A stretch of DNA of 64,000 nucleotides from positions 3,720,001-3,784,000 of the forward strand of contig OZ017766.1 of NCBI GenBank assembly GCA_963969345.1, given 5' to 3'. A program made the translations under genes and the position numbers. Below, piece after piece: positions 1 through 15,133 of this stretch (position 1 is the stretch's first letter; the number at the start of each line of letters is the position of its first letter). The notes beneath the pieces are model-generated. The model was not told the DNA's origin. It saw nothing but the letters and a program-made list of their open reading frames with translations, and did not search any database. The stretch comes from Turbatrix aceti. Its lineage: Eukaryota > Nematoda > Chromadorea > Rhabditida > Panagrolaimidae.

Positions 1-1
1 C

Positions 2-501
2 ATTCCCGCGGCTTCGTACAACTGGGTGACCTGTCTCGATAAAGACGAGCAACGCACCGAGCCCTCAAGGCTCCAAATCGACTCCAGCGTCTCCAGAAGG
101 CTGCAGATCAAGAATACGCCTGTTTTCACCGCGTTTGGGCTGTACAGGTATCAAGTGAACGACGATTACGCTCTCAACGCCGGTTCCGCGAAGGTTTGCA
201 TTTTTTTATAAAAAAACATTGGTTATGCGGAATTTTTCTGTTTTCTGAATTCTTTTTCCCAAGGCTATTCTTATTCCAGGACATTCCGATGCACATCCTC
301 GTCGATCCACCGTCTGAACTCGTCCCCCACTGTGTCGGCACCGTGCAATTTGTCCACGTCAACGAATCCACGATTGCGGCCATCGATGTCGAGGGCAGCG
401 TAAGCGTCGACGGCGATGTCTTTGATCGACTGGCTGGCCAAGCACGAGATCACTTCCAACGTGTCTCCACGGCGTACAAAACTTTTGCAGAAAAATTCTG
501 A
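2..501 (+). CDS. 3' end of an unrecognised protein (partial)
   Basis: The gene is cut by the window start. Two exons are visible, 2-193 and 280-501 (TGA), with an 86-bp GT-AG intron ending in TTCCAG and phase 0 at the junction. The open frame starts before the window, so the N-terminus is missing. The visible 138 residues hold no transmembrane segment, and I recognise no domain. The second exon reads as a mixed beta-type sequence (around VGTVQFVHVNESTIAAIDVEG) and the C-terminus is short and charged. An AATAAA polyadenylation signal lies about 40 bp after the stop, which supports this as a real 3' end on the plus strand. I assign no function. Confidence 0.6.
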
Positions 502-935
502 TATTTTTCTCTCCTGTTGTTGAGTTTTGTTGGATTTGAGTAATAAAACCTCAATTAAAAACGCCAAATCGGCACTTGTGCTTGTCGTATGTACAGCAGA
601 GGCTCGTTTTCCCTGATACCTGTCGAACTTATCATGAACACAAAAATGCAAAACAAAAAGCTTCGTTGAAAGCAGCCAACGAAGAAACGAGCGACGCAAC
701 GTGCGGAACCTCGAGGCAGCTCTTTCTCATTGCTGCGAGCGCGTGCGGACTGGATGTTTTCGGTTGGAAAATGGAAACGGTGGTATTCTTGTGACTTGCA
801 CACTCCCAACATTTTGTCGTTTTCTCGATAACAGACCACGTTTTTGTCGTTGTTTCTTTCATTTTGCGTGTTTTTCGTGCCGCTTTTTGTTTATGATTAC
901 CTTTCGAGTTATCCAAACGTTTTGTAGGGTTAATC
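502..935. other. intergenic spacer, no gene seen
   Basis: This is the AT-rich spacer between the partial gene and the uL1 ribosomal protein gene. It holds the upstream gene's AATAAA and presumably the uL1 promoter. It ends in a splice-acceptor-like TTTGTAG at 921-927, eight bases before the uL1 start codon. No convincing reading frame was found. Confidence 0.5.
542..547 (+). terminator. polyadenylation signal AATAAA
   Basis: AATAAA lies about 40 bp downstream of the TGA of the partial gene at the window start. It is the standard animal cleavage/polyadenylation signal in the expected position. Confidence 0.5.
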
Positions 936-1798
936 ATGAGCAAGGTTTCGCGTGACACGCTCAACGACGCCGTTACTGAACTGCTTCGCTACTCCAAGGA
1001 GGAAAAGCCTCGCAAGTTCCGCGAAACGGTCGAGCTCCAGATCGTTCTCAAGAACTACGATCCCCAAAAGGACAAGCGTTTCAGCGGTTCCGTCAGGTAA
1101 ATATTTCGGCTTGGCAGCGGAATTAATTTTCAATTACCTTCAATTATCTCGTCATTGACCTCACCCAGGGTCTTGGCAATATAATGGGGAGGAAATAATT
1201 TTTATTTCCGTTAGGCATGTTGATTGTGTCGGTTTTCCCTTACGGGGCCGTAAGTCACGATTCAGCAGCCATGTTTTATAAGTGTGTTACCGTTTTTTCT
1301 TGTAGACTGCGCCACATCCCTCGCCCCGGCCTCAAGGTGTGCATCCTTGCTGACCAGCATCACTACGATGAAGCCAAGGGCCTCGGCATCCCCTGCATGA
1401 CTGCTGATGACCTCAAGAAGCTTAACAAAGACAAGAAGCTCATCAAGAAGCTTGCCGCGAGCTACAACGCCTTCCTCGCCTCGGACTCGCTCGTGCGTCA
1501 GATTCCCCGTATCCTCGGTCCTGGTCTGAACAAGGCCGGCAAGTTCCCTTCTGTCGTCACCCATGCCGACAACCTCTCGGCCAAGATCGACGAGATCCGC
1601 GCCACCGTCAAGTTCCAGATGAAGAAGGTTCTCTGCCTGTCGGTTGCCATCGGACACGTCGAGATGGCTCAGGATGACCTCGTCGACAACATCTCGCTCG
1701 GCGTCAACTTCCTCGTGTCTCTCCTCAAGAAGAACTGGCAGAACGTCCGTGCCCTGCACATCAAGTCGACCATGGGCCCTGCTCAGCGTCTTTATTAA
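936..1798 (+). CDS. RPL10A: 60S ribosomal protein uL1 (L10a)
   Basis: Exons are 936-1096 and 1306-1798, giving 217 residues, the same length as human RPL10A. The protein begins [17 protein letters not shown] and contains the L1 core ([20 protein letters not shown] and [16 protein letters not shown]), which places it confidently in the eukaryotic uL1 family. uL1 forms the L1 stalk of the large subunit near the E site. The single intron is 209 bp, long for this window, and splits an arginine codon (AG|A). A TTTGTAG sequence eight bases before the ATG looks like a splice acceptor, so the mature 5' end may arise from a 5'UTR intron or trans-splicing. The uS5 gene follows on the same strand after 176 bp. 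Confidence 0.97.
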
Positions 1799-1974
1799 GT
1801 GTCGCTTGACTGTTGTTTTTTTGCTGATGAGTTTTTGTTAAGATTAAATTCGTTTTGTTAGTTATCTTTTCGCTTATTTATTATCGGGTTTGTAAACCCT
1901 TGATATATTTTTCGACGTGTTTTTCTTTTTGTGGTTGCATACTAATTTTGCTTTGTAGGTAACTGGTCAAAGTT

Positions 1975-2834
1975 ATGGCTGATCGTGGAGGATTTAGCGG
2001 CGGCTTTGGTGCCGGTGGTGGACGCGGCGGTCGCGGTGGCGGAGCTCCCGGAGACCGTGGTCGAGGTGGCCGTGGACGCGGTCGTGGCGCCGGACGCGGT
2101 GGTGCCCGTCGTGGTCGCGATGGCGACAAGGAATGGGTTCCGGTCACGAAGCTCGGCCGTCTCGTCAAGGAAAAGAAGATCACCTCGATCGAAGACATCT
2201 ATCTCCACGCCCTTCCCATCAAGGTGATTTTTTGGGTCCATTTTTTTGTACCCAGTGCTTTTTTTAGGAATTCGAAATCATCGATTTACTTTTGCCCAAC
2301 CTCAAGGACGACGTTCTCAAGATCACCCCTGTCCAGAAGCAAACCCGTGCCGGTCAGCGTACCCGCTTCAAGGCCTTCGTCGCCATCGGTGACCACGGCG
2401 GTCACGTCGGTCTCGGCGTCAAGTGCTCGAAGGAAGTCGCTACCGCCATCCGAGGAGCCATCATCGCCGCCAAGCTTGCCATTATCCCCGTTCGACGTGG
2501 ATACTGGGGTAACAAGCTCGGCAAGCCTCACACCGTTCCCTGCAAGGTGACTGGCAAGTGCGCTTCCGTTCTCATGCGTCTCATCCCTGCTCCCCGTGGT
2601 ACCGGTATCGTCGGCGCCCCTGTTCCGAAGAAGCTTCTCCACATGGCTGGTATCGACGATTGCTACACGTCCGCTGTCGGCCAGACCGCCACTCTCGGTA
2701 ACTTTGCTAAGGCTACGTACTACGCTATCCAGCGTACGTATTCGTACTTGACCCCTGATTTGTGGAAGGAAAACGCCCTCAAGCAGTCCCCCTACCAGGA
2801 ACACTTTGCCGCTCTTCCAGTGGGACGTAAGTAA
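1975..2834 (+). CDS. RPS2: 40S ribosomal protein uS5 (S2)
   Basis: Exons are 1975-2223 and 2268-2834, separated by a 44-bp phase-0 intron; 271 residues. The first ~50 residues are an RGG-rich arginine/glycine tail, typical of animal RPS2 and a target of arginine methylation. The S5 double-stranded RNA-binding fold follows ([18 protein letters not shown]), then the S5 C-terminal domain ([28 protein letters not shown]). It acts in the small subunit at the mRNA entry and decoding region. A TTTGTAG acceptor-like sequence ends 16 bases before the ATG, as in the uL1 gene just upstream. The two ribosomal genes are 176 bp apart on one strand and may be co-expressed. Confidence 0.97.
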
Positions 2835-3038
2835 TTGTTTTGTTGTAATGTTCACGCTTTTTTGTTGATGATAAAATGTGGATTTCGATTTTTTTGTGAG
2901 CAGGGTCAAATTAGGTGTTTTTAGTAAGGCTTTATGGAATGCGTAGCGTGTGATACGATAAAGCTTTATACGGTGCATTAAGTGACAAGATTGACCCGTG
3001 GCAGTGATGAAAACCGATAGATTGGACACAGAGCGCAG

Positions 3039-6000
3039 CTACCACTTGAGCATGCGGATGAGAGCGTTCTTGGGGTACGCGCGAATGAGGTGCTTGCGTG
3101 TTTCGTTGAAGGCGAGCAGCGTGATGCCGGCGCTGATGGGGAAGAGCCAGGCGAAGAGCGGCGGGGGCTGGAGGTGGAAGAGGCTGTTGAGGCCGGGCAC
3201 GAAGACGATGAGGAAGAGCACCGTCAGCTGGAACGCGATCGCCGCCGCCAGCGCGCGGTTGTGGAGGCCGTGGACGAAGAGCGAGACCCTCCGCGTCGTG
3301 CACATGACCAGGTGGAAGGTCTGCGAGACGACGAGCGTGATGTGCCACGCCGCGGACGCCTGGTGGTAGACGTGGACCTGGTCAGCTGCCGAGAGCACGC
3401 GGCCGGTCGCCAGCACGAGCTCGGGGGACTCGGAGCGCCATTGGAGCGGCGCCGAGTGGTACAGGTCCCCGAGCGAGACGTTGTACGCCCAGAATACGCA
3501 GAAGTAGGCGAGGATGCAGTTGACCGCGATGACGGGCCCTGCCAGGAGGTACGAGTACGCGAGCAGCGACCGGGTGACGAGGCGGGCCGTCGGGGGCCGA
3601 GGAGGCCTGCGCATGAGGTCGCGCTCGGGCGGCTCGTAGACCAGGGCCACGGCGGGCGGCAGATCGGCGAAGAGGTCGATGGCGAGGATCTGCAGACTCG
3701 TGAGGCCTAGCGGGAAACCCAGCACGTAGCCCAGCCAGACGGAGAGCACCTCTGGCACGACGTGCGACAGAGAGAACGCGATCGTCTTCTTCAGATTATC
3801 GACGAGGAGACGCGCCTGTTCGATGGCCGCCAGGATCTGCGGCAGGCCGGGCCGGGCGACGACGATGTCCGCGGCTTCCTTCGCGTAGACGGAGCCAATC
3901 GAGTCGAGTGCGAGGCCCACGTCGGCCGCACGAAGCGAACTCGCATCAGCCACTGCGTCGCCGGTCATCGCGACGAAGACCCCGGCTGCCCGGCACTTGC
4001 TGGCGATGAGCGCCTTCTGCCGGGGCGTCGTGCGCGCGAAAACGAGCCTCTGCTTGGTCAGCAGGTTGGTCCAGTCTGCGGAAGTAAAGTCCTTGACCAG
4101 GTCGCTCTGGATCACCTCCACGTCGCCCTTGGCGGCCAGCGGCACGACATCCAGCTTGATTTCCTCCAGACTCTCTTTTCTGCCGTTTCCGTGCTCTGCG
4201 TCGCCGTTCCGGACTTCAGCGGGTTTGGCCTTCTCGCCGACGCGCACTCCGCACTCGCCGCCAAAGTGCTGCTGCGCGATGGCACTCGCCGCCACAGCAT
4301 GGTCACCTGAGACCATCCAGAGCCGGATGCCGGCTTCCGAGGCTGTGCGCACGGCTTCCCTGATGCCGGGGAGAGGCGGATCGTCGAGGGCGGCCATGCC
4401 GACGAAGACCCACCCGCTGGTCGGGAAGTTGGCGCCCTCTTCGGGATCCACGTAGAACTCGGTGTCGGCAAAGTCGTCAAATTCCTTCATCGCGAACCCA
4501 ATGCACGACTTGCCTGTGCCGCCGTACTGCAGGAACGACGTCTGAAAATGTCAAGTAGGAAAAAGTCAAAACATGGCACGAACGAACCTCAAAAGCGTCG
4601 AGCTGCTCGTCGTCGAGCGGCACGGGGCCGTTGGGGGTCAGGAAAGAGGAGCACTTGACGATCACCTTCTCAGGAGCCCCCTTGACCATGACGACGTGGC
4701 GCACGACGTCGTCGTCGCCCAGCGAGTCGGCCGGCCGGGTCTTCTCGCGGGCGATGACGAGATGCCGCCGCTTCTGGCCCGTGAAAGGGACCTCGTAGAC
4801 CACGTCGAACGCCTCCCGGATGTCCTCGACCGAGGTGAACCGCTCGACGAATTTGATGAGGGCCACGTCGACGCGTTTGCCTACCACGCTCTTCTCCGCG
4901 AGGTCCTTGTGCTTCAGCATGAAAGTTCCCGTGTCGACGACGGCCGGCACTGGCACTCGAGGCTGCTTCGCGGGGTAGATGCGCGCACTGGCCCGCGACA
5001 ACGTCCGTGAGAGCAGGTTCTTGCGCCGGAAGCTGGGCGTCTTGCGGGAGATCAACGCGGGCGCAGAAGCCCGGATGTGGGCTCTGTCGCAGACCGACAT
5101 CACGGTGAACAGGTGATCCAGCACCGGGTCATCTGCGTAAGAGGCCCTGCGACCGGCCTTGACGAGAGAGTCCACCGTCATGCCTGTGCCATGGGCCCAG
5201 ACGTCGGTGACGCGGAGGTCGTTCTGCGTGAAAGCGGCTGTTTTGTCAACAATTAACAGAGACGTGCAGCCGAGGACGTCCGCGAGATCGAGGCGTTTCA
5301 GGTACATGCCGGCGGCCGCGAGACGTCGGGCGACGATGAGGAGTTGCGCCGTGATGATGACCGGCAGGCCCTGGGGCACGCAGGCCACAATCACAACGAG
5401 GAAGGTGTTGACGAAGAGCGTGAGAAAGTGCGCGTGGCGGTCGGAGAGGGTCAGGCCCATGACGAGGCTGCAGCTCGCCACGACCAGCGCCGACAGCGTG
5501 ACGAAGAACACAAAGCGTCGGTGCTCGCGCTTGAGCGGGCTCTGCCGGGGCTGTCTGCGCGAGGAGGCGTCGACCAGCGTGCCCAACACGGTCGAGTTAC
5601 CGATGCGGATCACCAGACCCAGACCGATTCCTGAAAATCAATTTTTCAGTCATTTACAGCTCTCAAAAATAAAAAACAAACCAGAAACCACGGAGCACCC
5701 AGCGAAGACGACGTTTTGCGCCTCGAAGATGCCGATCTCGTTGGACGCGCACTGGGCGGTGTAGAGGAGCGGCTGCGGCTCGCCTGACAACCAGCTGGTC
5801 TCGACGCGAAGCTGATCGGAGTAAACGATTCTCAGATCGGCAGGGATACGGTCACCGCCGCGAAGCCAGACAAAATCGCCGACCACGAGCAGCTCCGACG
5901 GCACCGTGGCCTTGCGCCCCGACCGGATGACGCAGCAGTCGCCGCCGACGACCGACTGGAAATCCTGAACGCGTCGGAGCGCTTTGAGCTCCTCGTAGTA

Positions 6001-6784
6001 GCTGACGACGCCGAGCAGGACGAGCACGACGAGCAGTATGATGGCCATGAGCAGCTCCTCGAAGTGGCTGTGGTCGAGGAGGAAGGCTAGCAGGCAGCAG
6101 ACGCACGCGAACAGCAGCAGAAAGCGGAACGTGTTGCGGAACTTTTTGAGGAAGATGCCCAGCGTGCCGCCTTTGCCCGCCGACCCCGGGCAGACGACGT
6201 TGCGGTCCGGCGTCGAGCGGAGCTTGATCTCGGCTTCGTCGTTGTTGAGGCCGCTGCTCGTCTCGGGGGTTTTGATGTCCAGGCGCGAGAGGGGGTACAC
6301 GTCCGCCAGCTGGGCCACCGTCAGGTGGTGTTCCCTGATCGGCGGTCGCATATCGAGGTCCTGAATCCGATGTTACACAAAAAATCACAAAAACAAATTC
6401 GGCGCATTCATAAAAAATATTATTTTTTGTTTACATTTGCCCTGGATCCACGAAAAACAAAATGCGTGTTTTCAGTGTTCGAAAAATGTTTTCTGGTCCT
6501 CAAAGATGACTTACGACGAAGAGGGTGTCTGTCTGCAGCGAGCGAAGAGACTCCTGCTTGACGAACTTGCCCGTGTCGAGGGAGTCGACGTCGTCGTCGT
6601 CGTCGAAGGGCGAGTGCCGTGGGGCTGTCATCCTGCACACGGTCGGGAGCGGCTCGGTGCCGACTCTCTTGCTGTAGTCCACGATGAGGTCGGTGGCCGA
6701 CTTGGATTGCCGATCCGCCGTCTGGGGCCTCAGTTTATCGAATTTGGTAGCGAAAAACCGTCGCAAGTCTGAAACCGCCTGCAT
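3039..6784 (-). CDS. divergent Na+/K+-ATPase alpha-like P-type ATPase, probably impaired
   Basis: Four exons: 6784-6515, 6360-5682, 5630-4588 and 4541-3039 (about 1,164 residues). The whole P2C-type ATPase layout is present: M1-M2, actuator domain, M3-M4 with a VPE in M4, P and N domains with KGAPE, and six C-terminal membrane segments with both M6 aspartates (IDLFADLPPA). Key motifs are eroded. The phosphorylation loop reads DKTAAFTQN instead of DKTGTLTQN, the actuator TGES is SGEP, the P-domain hinge GDGVND is GDAVAD, TGDHP is SGDHA, and DPPR is DPPL. The aspartate that would be phosphorylated is kept. By inference it pumps poorly or not at all and may be regulatory. The extended N-terminus has an aspartate run; its start codon is uncertain. 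It converges on uS5 with a 204-bp gap. Confidence 0.88.
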
Positions 6785-9700
6785 AGCAAAGACCGGAACC
6801 AGGAAGAGCGAAGGAGGATGGGGATCGTAGAGGAAGCCATACAAGCTGCACCGGAGCCAGAAACGTGCTGATAAGCAAGTGAGCGAAGACAGCACTGATG
6901 CGAGGGGCAAAAAGCGCGTGTACGCGTGCTCTGCGTGAATCAAAGGCGTTTTTGGCGGGCGTCATCGTTGCGTAAGCGCCGCCGCAGATAGTGCTGCTGC
7001 TCCTGGTTTTTAATCAATGAACACCGCGGTTTTTTGTATGATACGCAAAAACAGACAGTGATGATAAACTTTTGAATTTTTTGTTTTTATTAGCGTTTTT
7101 AAGCGTGGGACCCTTTTAAAATTTGAGAACATCAAAATTGCGCTTTGTGAAGGAATTGCGAGTTGCACGTGGCCCCGCGACGGAGAAAACAAGTTCAAAA
7201 TTATTGAATGGCTTCCCCGAAAACCATAAAATCTAGTCGTGATAAAACCTGGCGCAATGATCCGCCGTGACTATAAACCGGAGTGCACGACCGTGTTTTG
7301 GGCAACCAGGAACCGTAAAAAGACAGGAAATGATCAGAATTGAACCCAACCAACAAAAAAAGACGATAAAGCCGAGTTTTACCTTCTTGCGATGCGCCGA
7401 ATCGTAAAAAACCTTGGTGATGGACAACAAACGAGTCAAACTTCGGAGCACTGGACTGGAGCAGTGGTTAGTAGGCCTGCTGACTGACAGAAGCGCGAAA
7501 CAGCAGCGACCGACCCTCTCTTAGGCTCCAGCACCGTCCACGCGGCTATTGGCATAATCCCTCGCAATCGGGCGGGTTTCTACGGTAGATGCAGATGCAC
7601 AAAAGTTTGTTTTTTGCCAACAGAAGCGAGAAAAGAGGATTGCCGCGATTACGACCGCCAACAGATGGACAAAAACATGCAAGGACGCGGTTAAGCGGAA
7701 TGGGATTAAAACTCGAGGCGCAAAAGACCCGGTGGCGTTCGATGGTTCCATGAGGCAGAGGAGGCCCCAAAAAGCCGCCTGCTCTGAACTTCGACTCGCG
7801 TGCACGTGTGTGCAGTGCAGATCAAGCGTGGCCCGGATCCAGCGCAACGACTTGGATGGCGGCGGTGCCTGGAGTATCGAAAAACTCGTTCCAGCAGCAT
7901 CACAAATCAATGACATGCGCAAGGTGTGCATTTGTTGTAACGGAACACGATGGACTACGTATTTTGGGGCAAAAAAATCAGGACTAAAGTTGATTGACAA
8001 AAACCGCGATTACATGCAGTCTGGTGGTGGCGGTAATGATACCCCTGCGCCCCCTCGTTGATGAATCGACCTGTCGCGCGTTTAACAAATTCAACCTTTT
8101 TTACACCGCTTAAGCCTCCGTGTTCAGAAAACATTTTTTATTCGATTGCAGGATAAGCAGCTCCCTTAATCGGCTCCAAAGTTGAGAATTCACGTGCAGC
8201 ATGCGCGAGACAAAAGAATTTTTCAATTCGCCCGGAAAGGCGTCGTCAAAAGACCGGAATAGATCACCGAAGACGGGTTCGTTCGCGACGGGTATGACCA
8301 GGGCTCCCAATCAGTCTCGAGGCAGTTTGGATCAAACGGACCGCGGGTGCATTGCGCGCGACGAATGCATGATTTCCTGGGTATACCGGAAAGAGGAGGA
8401 GAAAGTCCAGCGATCGGAGGCGAAGAAGAGAGGTACTTAGGGGGGTCCTAGCGAGCGAGCAGGCGCTATGCAAAGAGATCAAAAAGAGACTCACCCGGGT
8501 TTTTGAACCAATACCTGGGTTGCTTCATTTCTGGATGCTGAAAGCAAAAAAATCATTTTAACCAAAAAAACGCGCAGCTGTGGTTGAAAGCAAAAGTTGC
8601 TCCAAGTGGGGTAAAAATAGATCCAGCCGGATTTATTATGAATGAAATGGATTAAAAAAAACACAGGTACTTGTCGGTAAACAGGGAAATAGATTTTATA
8701 AGGTTGTGGAAATACACGGGACAAACTGGCTCCCGCGTGTGTTCCAGTTATTCGTTACTAAAAAAGGTCGGATTGTTAGCATTACCCCGGGAAAATGTAT
8801 TTCATTGAAACATTCAAAAAAATGTTTTGAGTTCAGGTATGGAAGACCGATGCAGCTGACAAACAACAAAACAGTCACAAAACACGGCCCTCAGGTGACA
8901 GTGAGGGCTTTTACCGGATAATGAGCTGCAGGTGACGTCATCCCCCTCCGGCAGGTATTACTCAGTCAAGGGTGACACTCACATCAAACCCCATCCGCTG
9001 ATCCCCTCTGGCCAGTAGTGCATCGGATTAAAGTCGGACATGGAGAATCGAATCTCGAAGCACGACTGGAAAGTTGGATTTTTCTGCGAAGAAGAATCCA
9101 CGGAATGGACCTATCACAGGTGTCGTTAACAGGTGAACCACCTGCTATCGGGCCACCGTGCTGACGTAATCGAGCATCCAAACACGGATCGCTAGCACCA
9201 ACCGAAGGCCAATTATTCCGACACGCAAATCCCCTTTCGGAGACAAAAAAAGAGGAGAACGAAGCTATTTTTACCGGAAGCGATACCACGTGAAAGACAT
9301 AAAAAAAACATCGTATGAACGGGTGGGGCGGATTTTGTTGCACCCATTAATTTTCATAGAGGGGGAGGCGAACAAGCCTGAATTCCGAGGTCCTGATAAC
9401 GCAACGAGGCGAGGCGTGAAAGCAGAGCAACGCCAGACCCCTCGAAATTTACACGCGCGGAGTACAAAACAAACAGTGCTCTGACCGGTGATAAATGCGT
9501 TCAAAAAGTAGCTGTCCCGGTGAGTGGTGCTCGCGATGTACGACATGAGTGGGATCGGGTCAGAGTCTAAAACAAGCCGGGCCCGTTTTGGCCCGAATGA
9601 ACAAAACTATTGAAAAAGCAAGAAAAAAAGCGCCAAAACCACAAACACCGTTGGCCGTCGCTTTCTATGCGCAATACCGTTACATGGACGCATGTATGTC

Positions 9701-9848
9701 CTAGGCACCGGCTAAGTTTTGCCATGCATACAGGTTTAATGGACAAATCGCGCAAATGCGGACGTCGTTCTACGCGCATCATATTGTACACTTGTGCGTT
9801 CAAGTGCCATCGAACACGAGGACGGCTTTATTGCTCCGGACAGGTGCA
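6785..9848. other. 3-kb gene-poor spacer
   Basis: I find no convincing gene on either strand. Open stretches are short, lack splice logic and have noncoding composition. Visible structures are a tRNA-like A-box stretch near 7452-7480 and a GCCCTCA/TGAGGGC hairpin followed by TTTT near 8888-8914. The part next to 6785 presumably carries the promoter or 5'UTR of the ATPase-like gene on the minus strand. Confidence 0.4.
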
Positions 9849-12074
9849 TCAACTTGAGACATGGGCACGAACAACTAGGGCAGCAAAGGCAATGCTTCGA
9901 CAAAGGAAAGACAGGCAGAGGAGGACGACAATGTCTAAACTCATATCGTAGTGCTCGGTGTTAAACGTGTACCACTTGAGAATGGATTTAGCGGTGCCGC
10001 CCTTGCAGACCGCTTCGTACTTGTTTGTATCGCAGCCTTCGATGATGCCGGACATGCCGGACCACATGTTGATCATGAGCGCCTCGAAGCCGTAGCGCTG
10101 GTACGAGATGTACGTACACCATTTAAAATAGCTCGGTATCGATGATAAGTTGATGAAAAAGCCGGCAAACATGAGCAACGGCAGACAGATCAACGGCAGC
10201 ACCTGCATGGAGAGCGTGTGCGAGCCGCAGACGCACGCCACCGCGTAGCCCAGAGAAACCGCAAAGTTGGTGATTGTCGCGCAGGTGGCGACGTAGAGCA
10301 ACAGTTGCACGATCGAAGACATAACGCCCGTCATGAAGAAGACGATGATCGCGTAGATCGCCGGCATCGCGATGTACTGCGGCAGCTCCGCGAGGTTCTT
10401 TGCGACGTAGTAAGCACTTGTTCGGTAGATGTGCGCGTGGTTCTCCCGCAGGAATACCGGCATCTCGTCCGTGAAGACAGTAACGCAGGGAAAAAGAAAA
10501 ATAAAAATGCAGTCTCGGCAGTTGGAGAACATCAAGCCGGCGTGCGTGAGGATCGTCGATTCCTGCAGCTTCATCTGAAAGTACACGATGCCCACGATGA
10601 GAGCAGTTATCTGAAGATGCACACTTATTGCCGGTGTCGTGTCGCAGCCGAAGGCCACCTACCACGGTCTGGGCGAAGCGAACCTTGAGCAGCAGGGGAT
10701 CCCGAAGCACTGCTCTGAATGACCTCACTGTCAACACCTGGAGCTGCAGAAACCACGAAGCGTTGTATTCGCTGGAATTTCGGATGTCTTCGTTGCCGTA
10801 GATCCGTCTCCGCTCGGAGACCGAGCCGTGGATGCGTGTGCGGTACATCTCGCAGATCTTTGATTCGTCGTACGTGTTCTTGATTTTCTGAAACACTTGC
10901 GTGTTCAGCGAGCTAATTTTTCTGCCACCCACCTTAACCCGATCGAGATGGGTCGCTTTGCTTTCGTTATCTTGCTGGGCAAGTTTCTCGATGCAGAACT
11001 CGGCTGGGTTGTCGCGGCCCTCCATCGGAAAGCCAGAGCGTTTGAATAAGTTGATCACCTTCTTCGCCGGGCCCAGGTATATTACGTCACCCAACGCAAG
11101 GAGGTAAAGCTTGGAGAACATGTCAAAGACCTGGCTCGAAGGCTGATGGATCGTAACGATGACCGTGCGGTTCTGCTTGGCGAGGGCCTTGAGGGCCTTG
11201 ATCACCTGCTTCGCCATGAACGCGTCGAGTCCGGAAGTCGGCTCGTCGCAGAAGATGATCGCCGGGTCCGTGAGCATCTCAGCGGCGAAGCTGATGCGCT
11301 TTTTCTCGCCCATAGACACACTCTTTCGGTCCCTGTAGCAGATGATGGTGTTCTGGCAGTCGACGAGGTTCATCTCAACGATCACTTCGTCGACCCGGGC
11401 TATCTTTTCTTTGTATGAGAGCTTCGAGCCCATCCGCAGCCTCGCGCACAGCATAAGGTGCTCGCGCACCGTCACATTTTGCATGAAGAGGTCCGCTTGC
11501 TGGACGTAGGACGACATGCGTTGCAGCTGCCTGGAAGTCATTACCTCGCCGTTGATGGTCATCTCGCCGGAGATCTGCATCCCCTGAAATCGCGACAGAT
11601 GCCATCGTCGAAAAAAACACGTCAGACAGACTCACTTTGAGATTTCTTTGAGTCAGTACATTAAGTAAACTAGTTTTGCCAGCGCCACTAGCTCCCATGA
11701 TCGCGAGAACTTCGCCGGGTTCAGCGACGCCCGAGACGCCGTGCAGAATCTCGCGTCGCTTGGGCGTAGGCAACGCGCCTGGCTTGTCGTCTGCTTGTTT
11801 GGTCGACCCCGGAAACTTCCAACTCGTAGTGCCCATGTTGGCTACCGTAACAGTGATGTCTTTCCATATGACGACCTTGGGCGTCTTTTCCGGATCGATG
11901 TTTCTGAGAGACGGCACGATCACCGTCGCCTCGGAAGCCGTCTGCATCGACATCGTGTCCGAACTCGGAGCTGCAAAGGTGCTCTGACGGCCGATGACGC
12001 CTCAAAGGTCCCCACCTACCTGTATCGGGCGTGGCGCGGGATAAGCCAGTGGCCGAGGCATAATCGTCGTCCAT
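9849..12074 (-). CDS. ABCG (White-type) half ABC transporter
   Basis: Four exons: 12074-12020, 11970-11636, 11583-10663 and 10610-9849; 690 residues, normal for ABCG half transporters, which dimerise to move lipids, sterols or pigment precursors. The nucleotide-binding domain comes first: Walker [13 protein letters not shown], Walker [13 protein letters not shown] and H-loop VTIHQPSSQ. The six-helix ABC2 membrane domain follows ([17 protein letters not shown] lies in the [20 protein letters not shown] in the membrane part). The signature motif reads VSMGE rather than LSGGE/VSGGE, so one composite ATP site may be weak; ABCG5 is a known family member with an altered motif. All introns are 49-52 bp and the joins are in frame. 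The first exon is short and uses the ATG at 12074; an internal ATG at 11953 is the alternative start. The substrate cannot be predicted. Confidence 0.93.
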
Positions 12075-12406
12075 TTCTATCAAGCGTGTTCAATAATCTG
12101 CCCTCGCGGCATAAAGTCAGACTGCGAAGCGACCGTCGTTATTGCATTGCACTGATTTTGCATGACGGCCTCAAAGTTTCCATTTCCCCGCCCCCAGCCT
12201 CCGGAGTACCCAGAATTACCATGGAGCATCTGAAAAGCGACGCCAACAATTGCAAAGGGCAAAAGAACAAAAAATTATGGTCGGTGGCTTTAAATTCCAC
12301 CTGGGCAGTCTCAAAAACGCCTGTTGTGTAACAACAAATTACTTTATATTTTTCAAACTCAACAAAAAACATTCCAAATCACGCACAACATGCATGCACA
12401 AAAAAA
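12075..12406. other. spacer between ABCG and SPB1 genes
   Basis: This spacer separates two minus-strand genes. It contains the 3' flank of SPB1 and the presumed promoter of the ABCG gene. No gene is visible. Confidence 0.4.

Positions 12407-15133
<2,727 letters not shown>

Noticed and set aside
1097..1305. The 209-bp uL1 intron as a host for a small nucleolar RNA
   Set aside because: Ribosomal-protein introns often host snoRNAs, but I could not find convincing paired C/D or H/ACA boxes with a terminal stem.
6362..6514. Reading straight through the region between the first two ATPase-like exons as coding
   Set aside because: GTAAGT and ATTCAG borders, an in-frame stop and a drop in coding bias mark it as a 154-bp intron.
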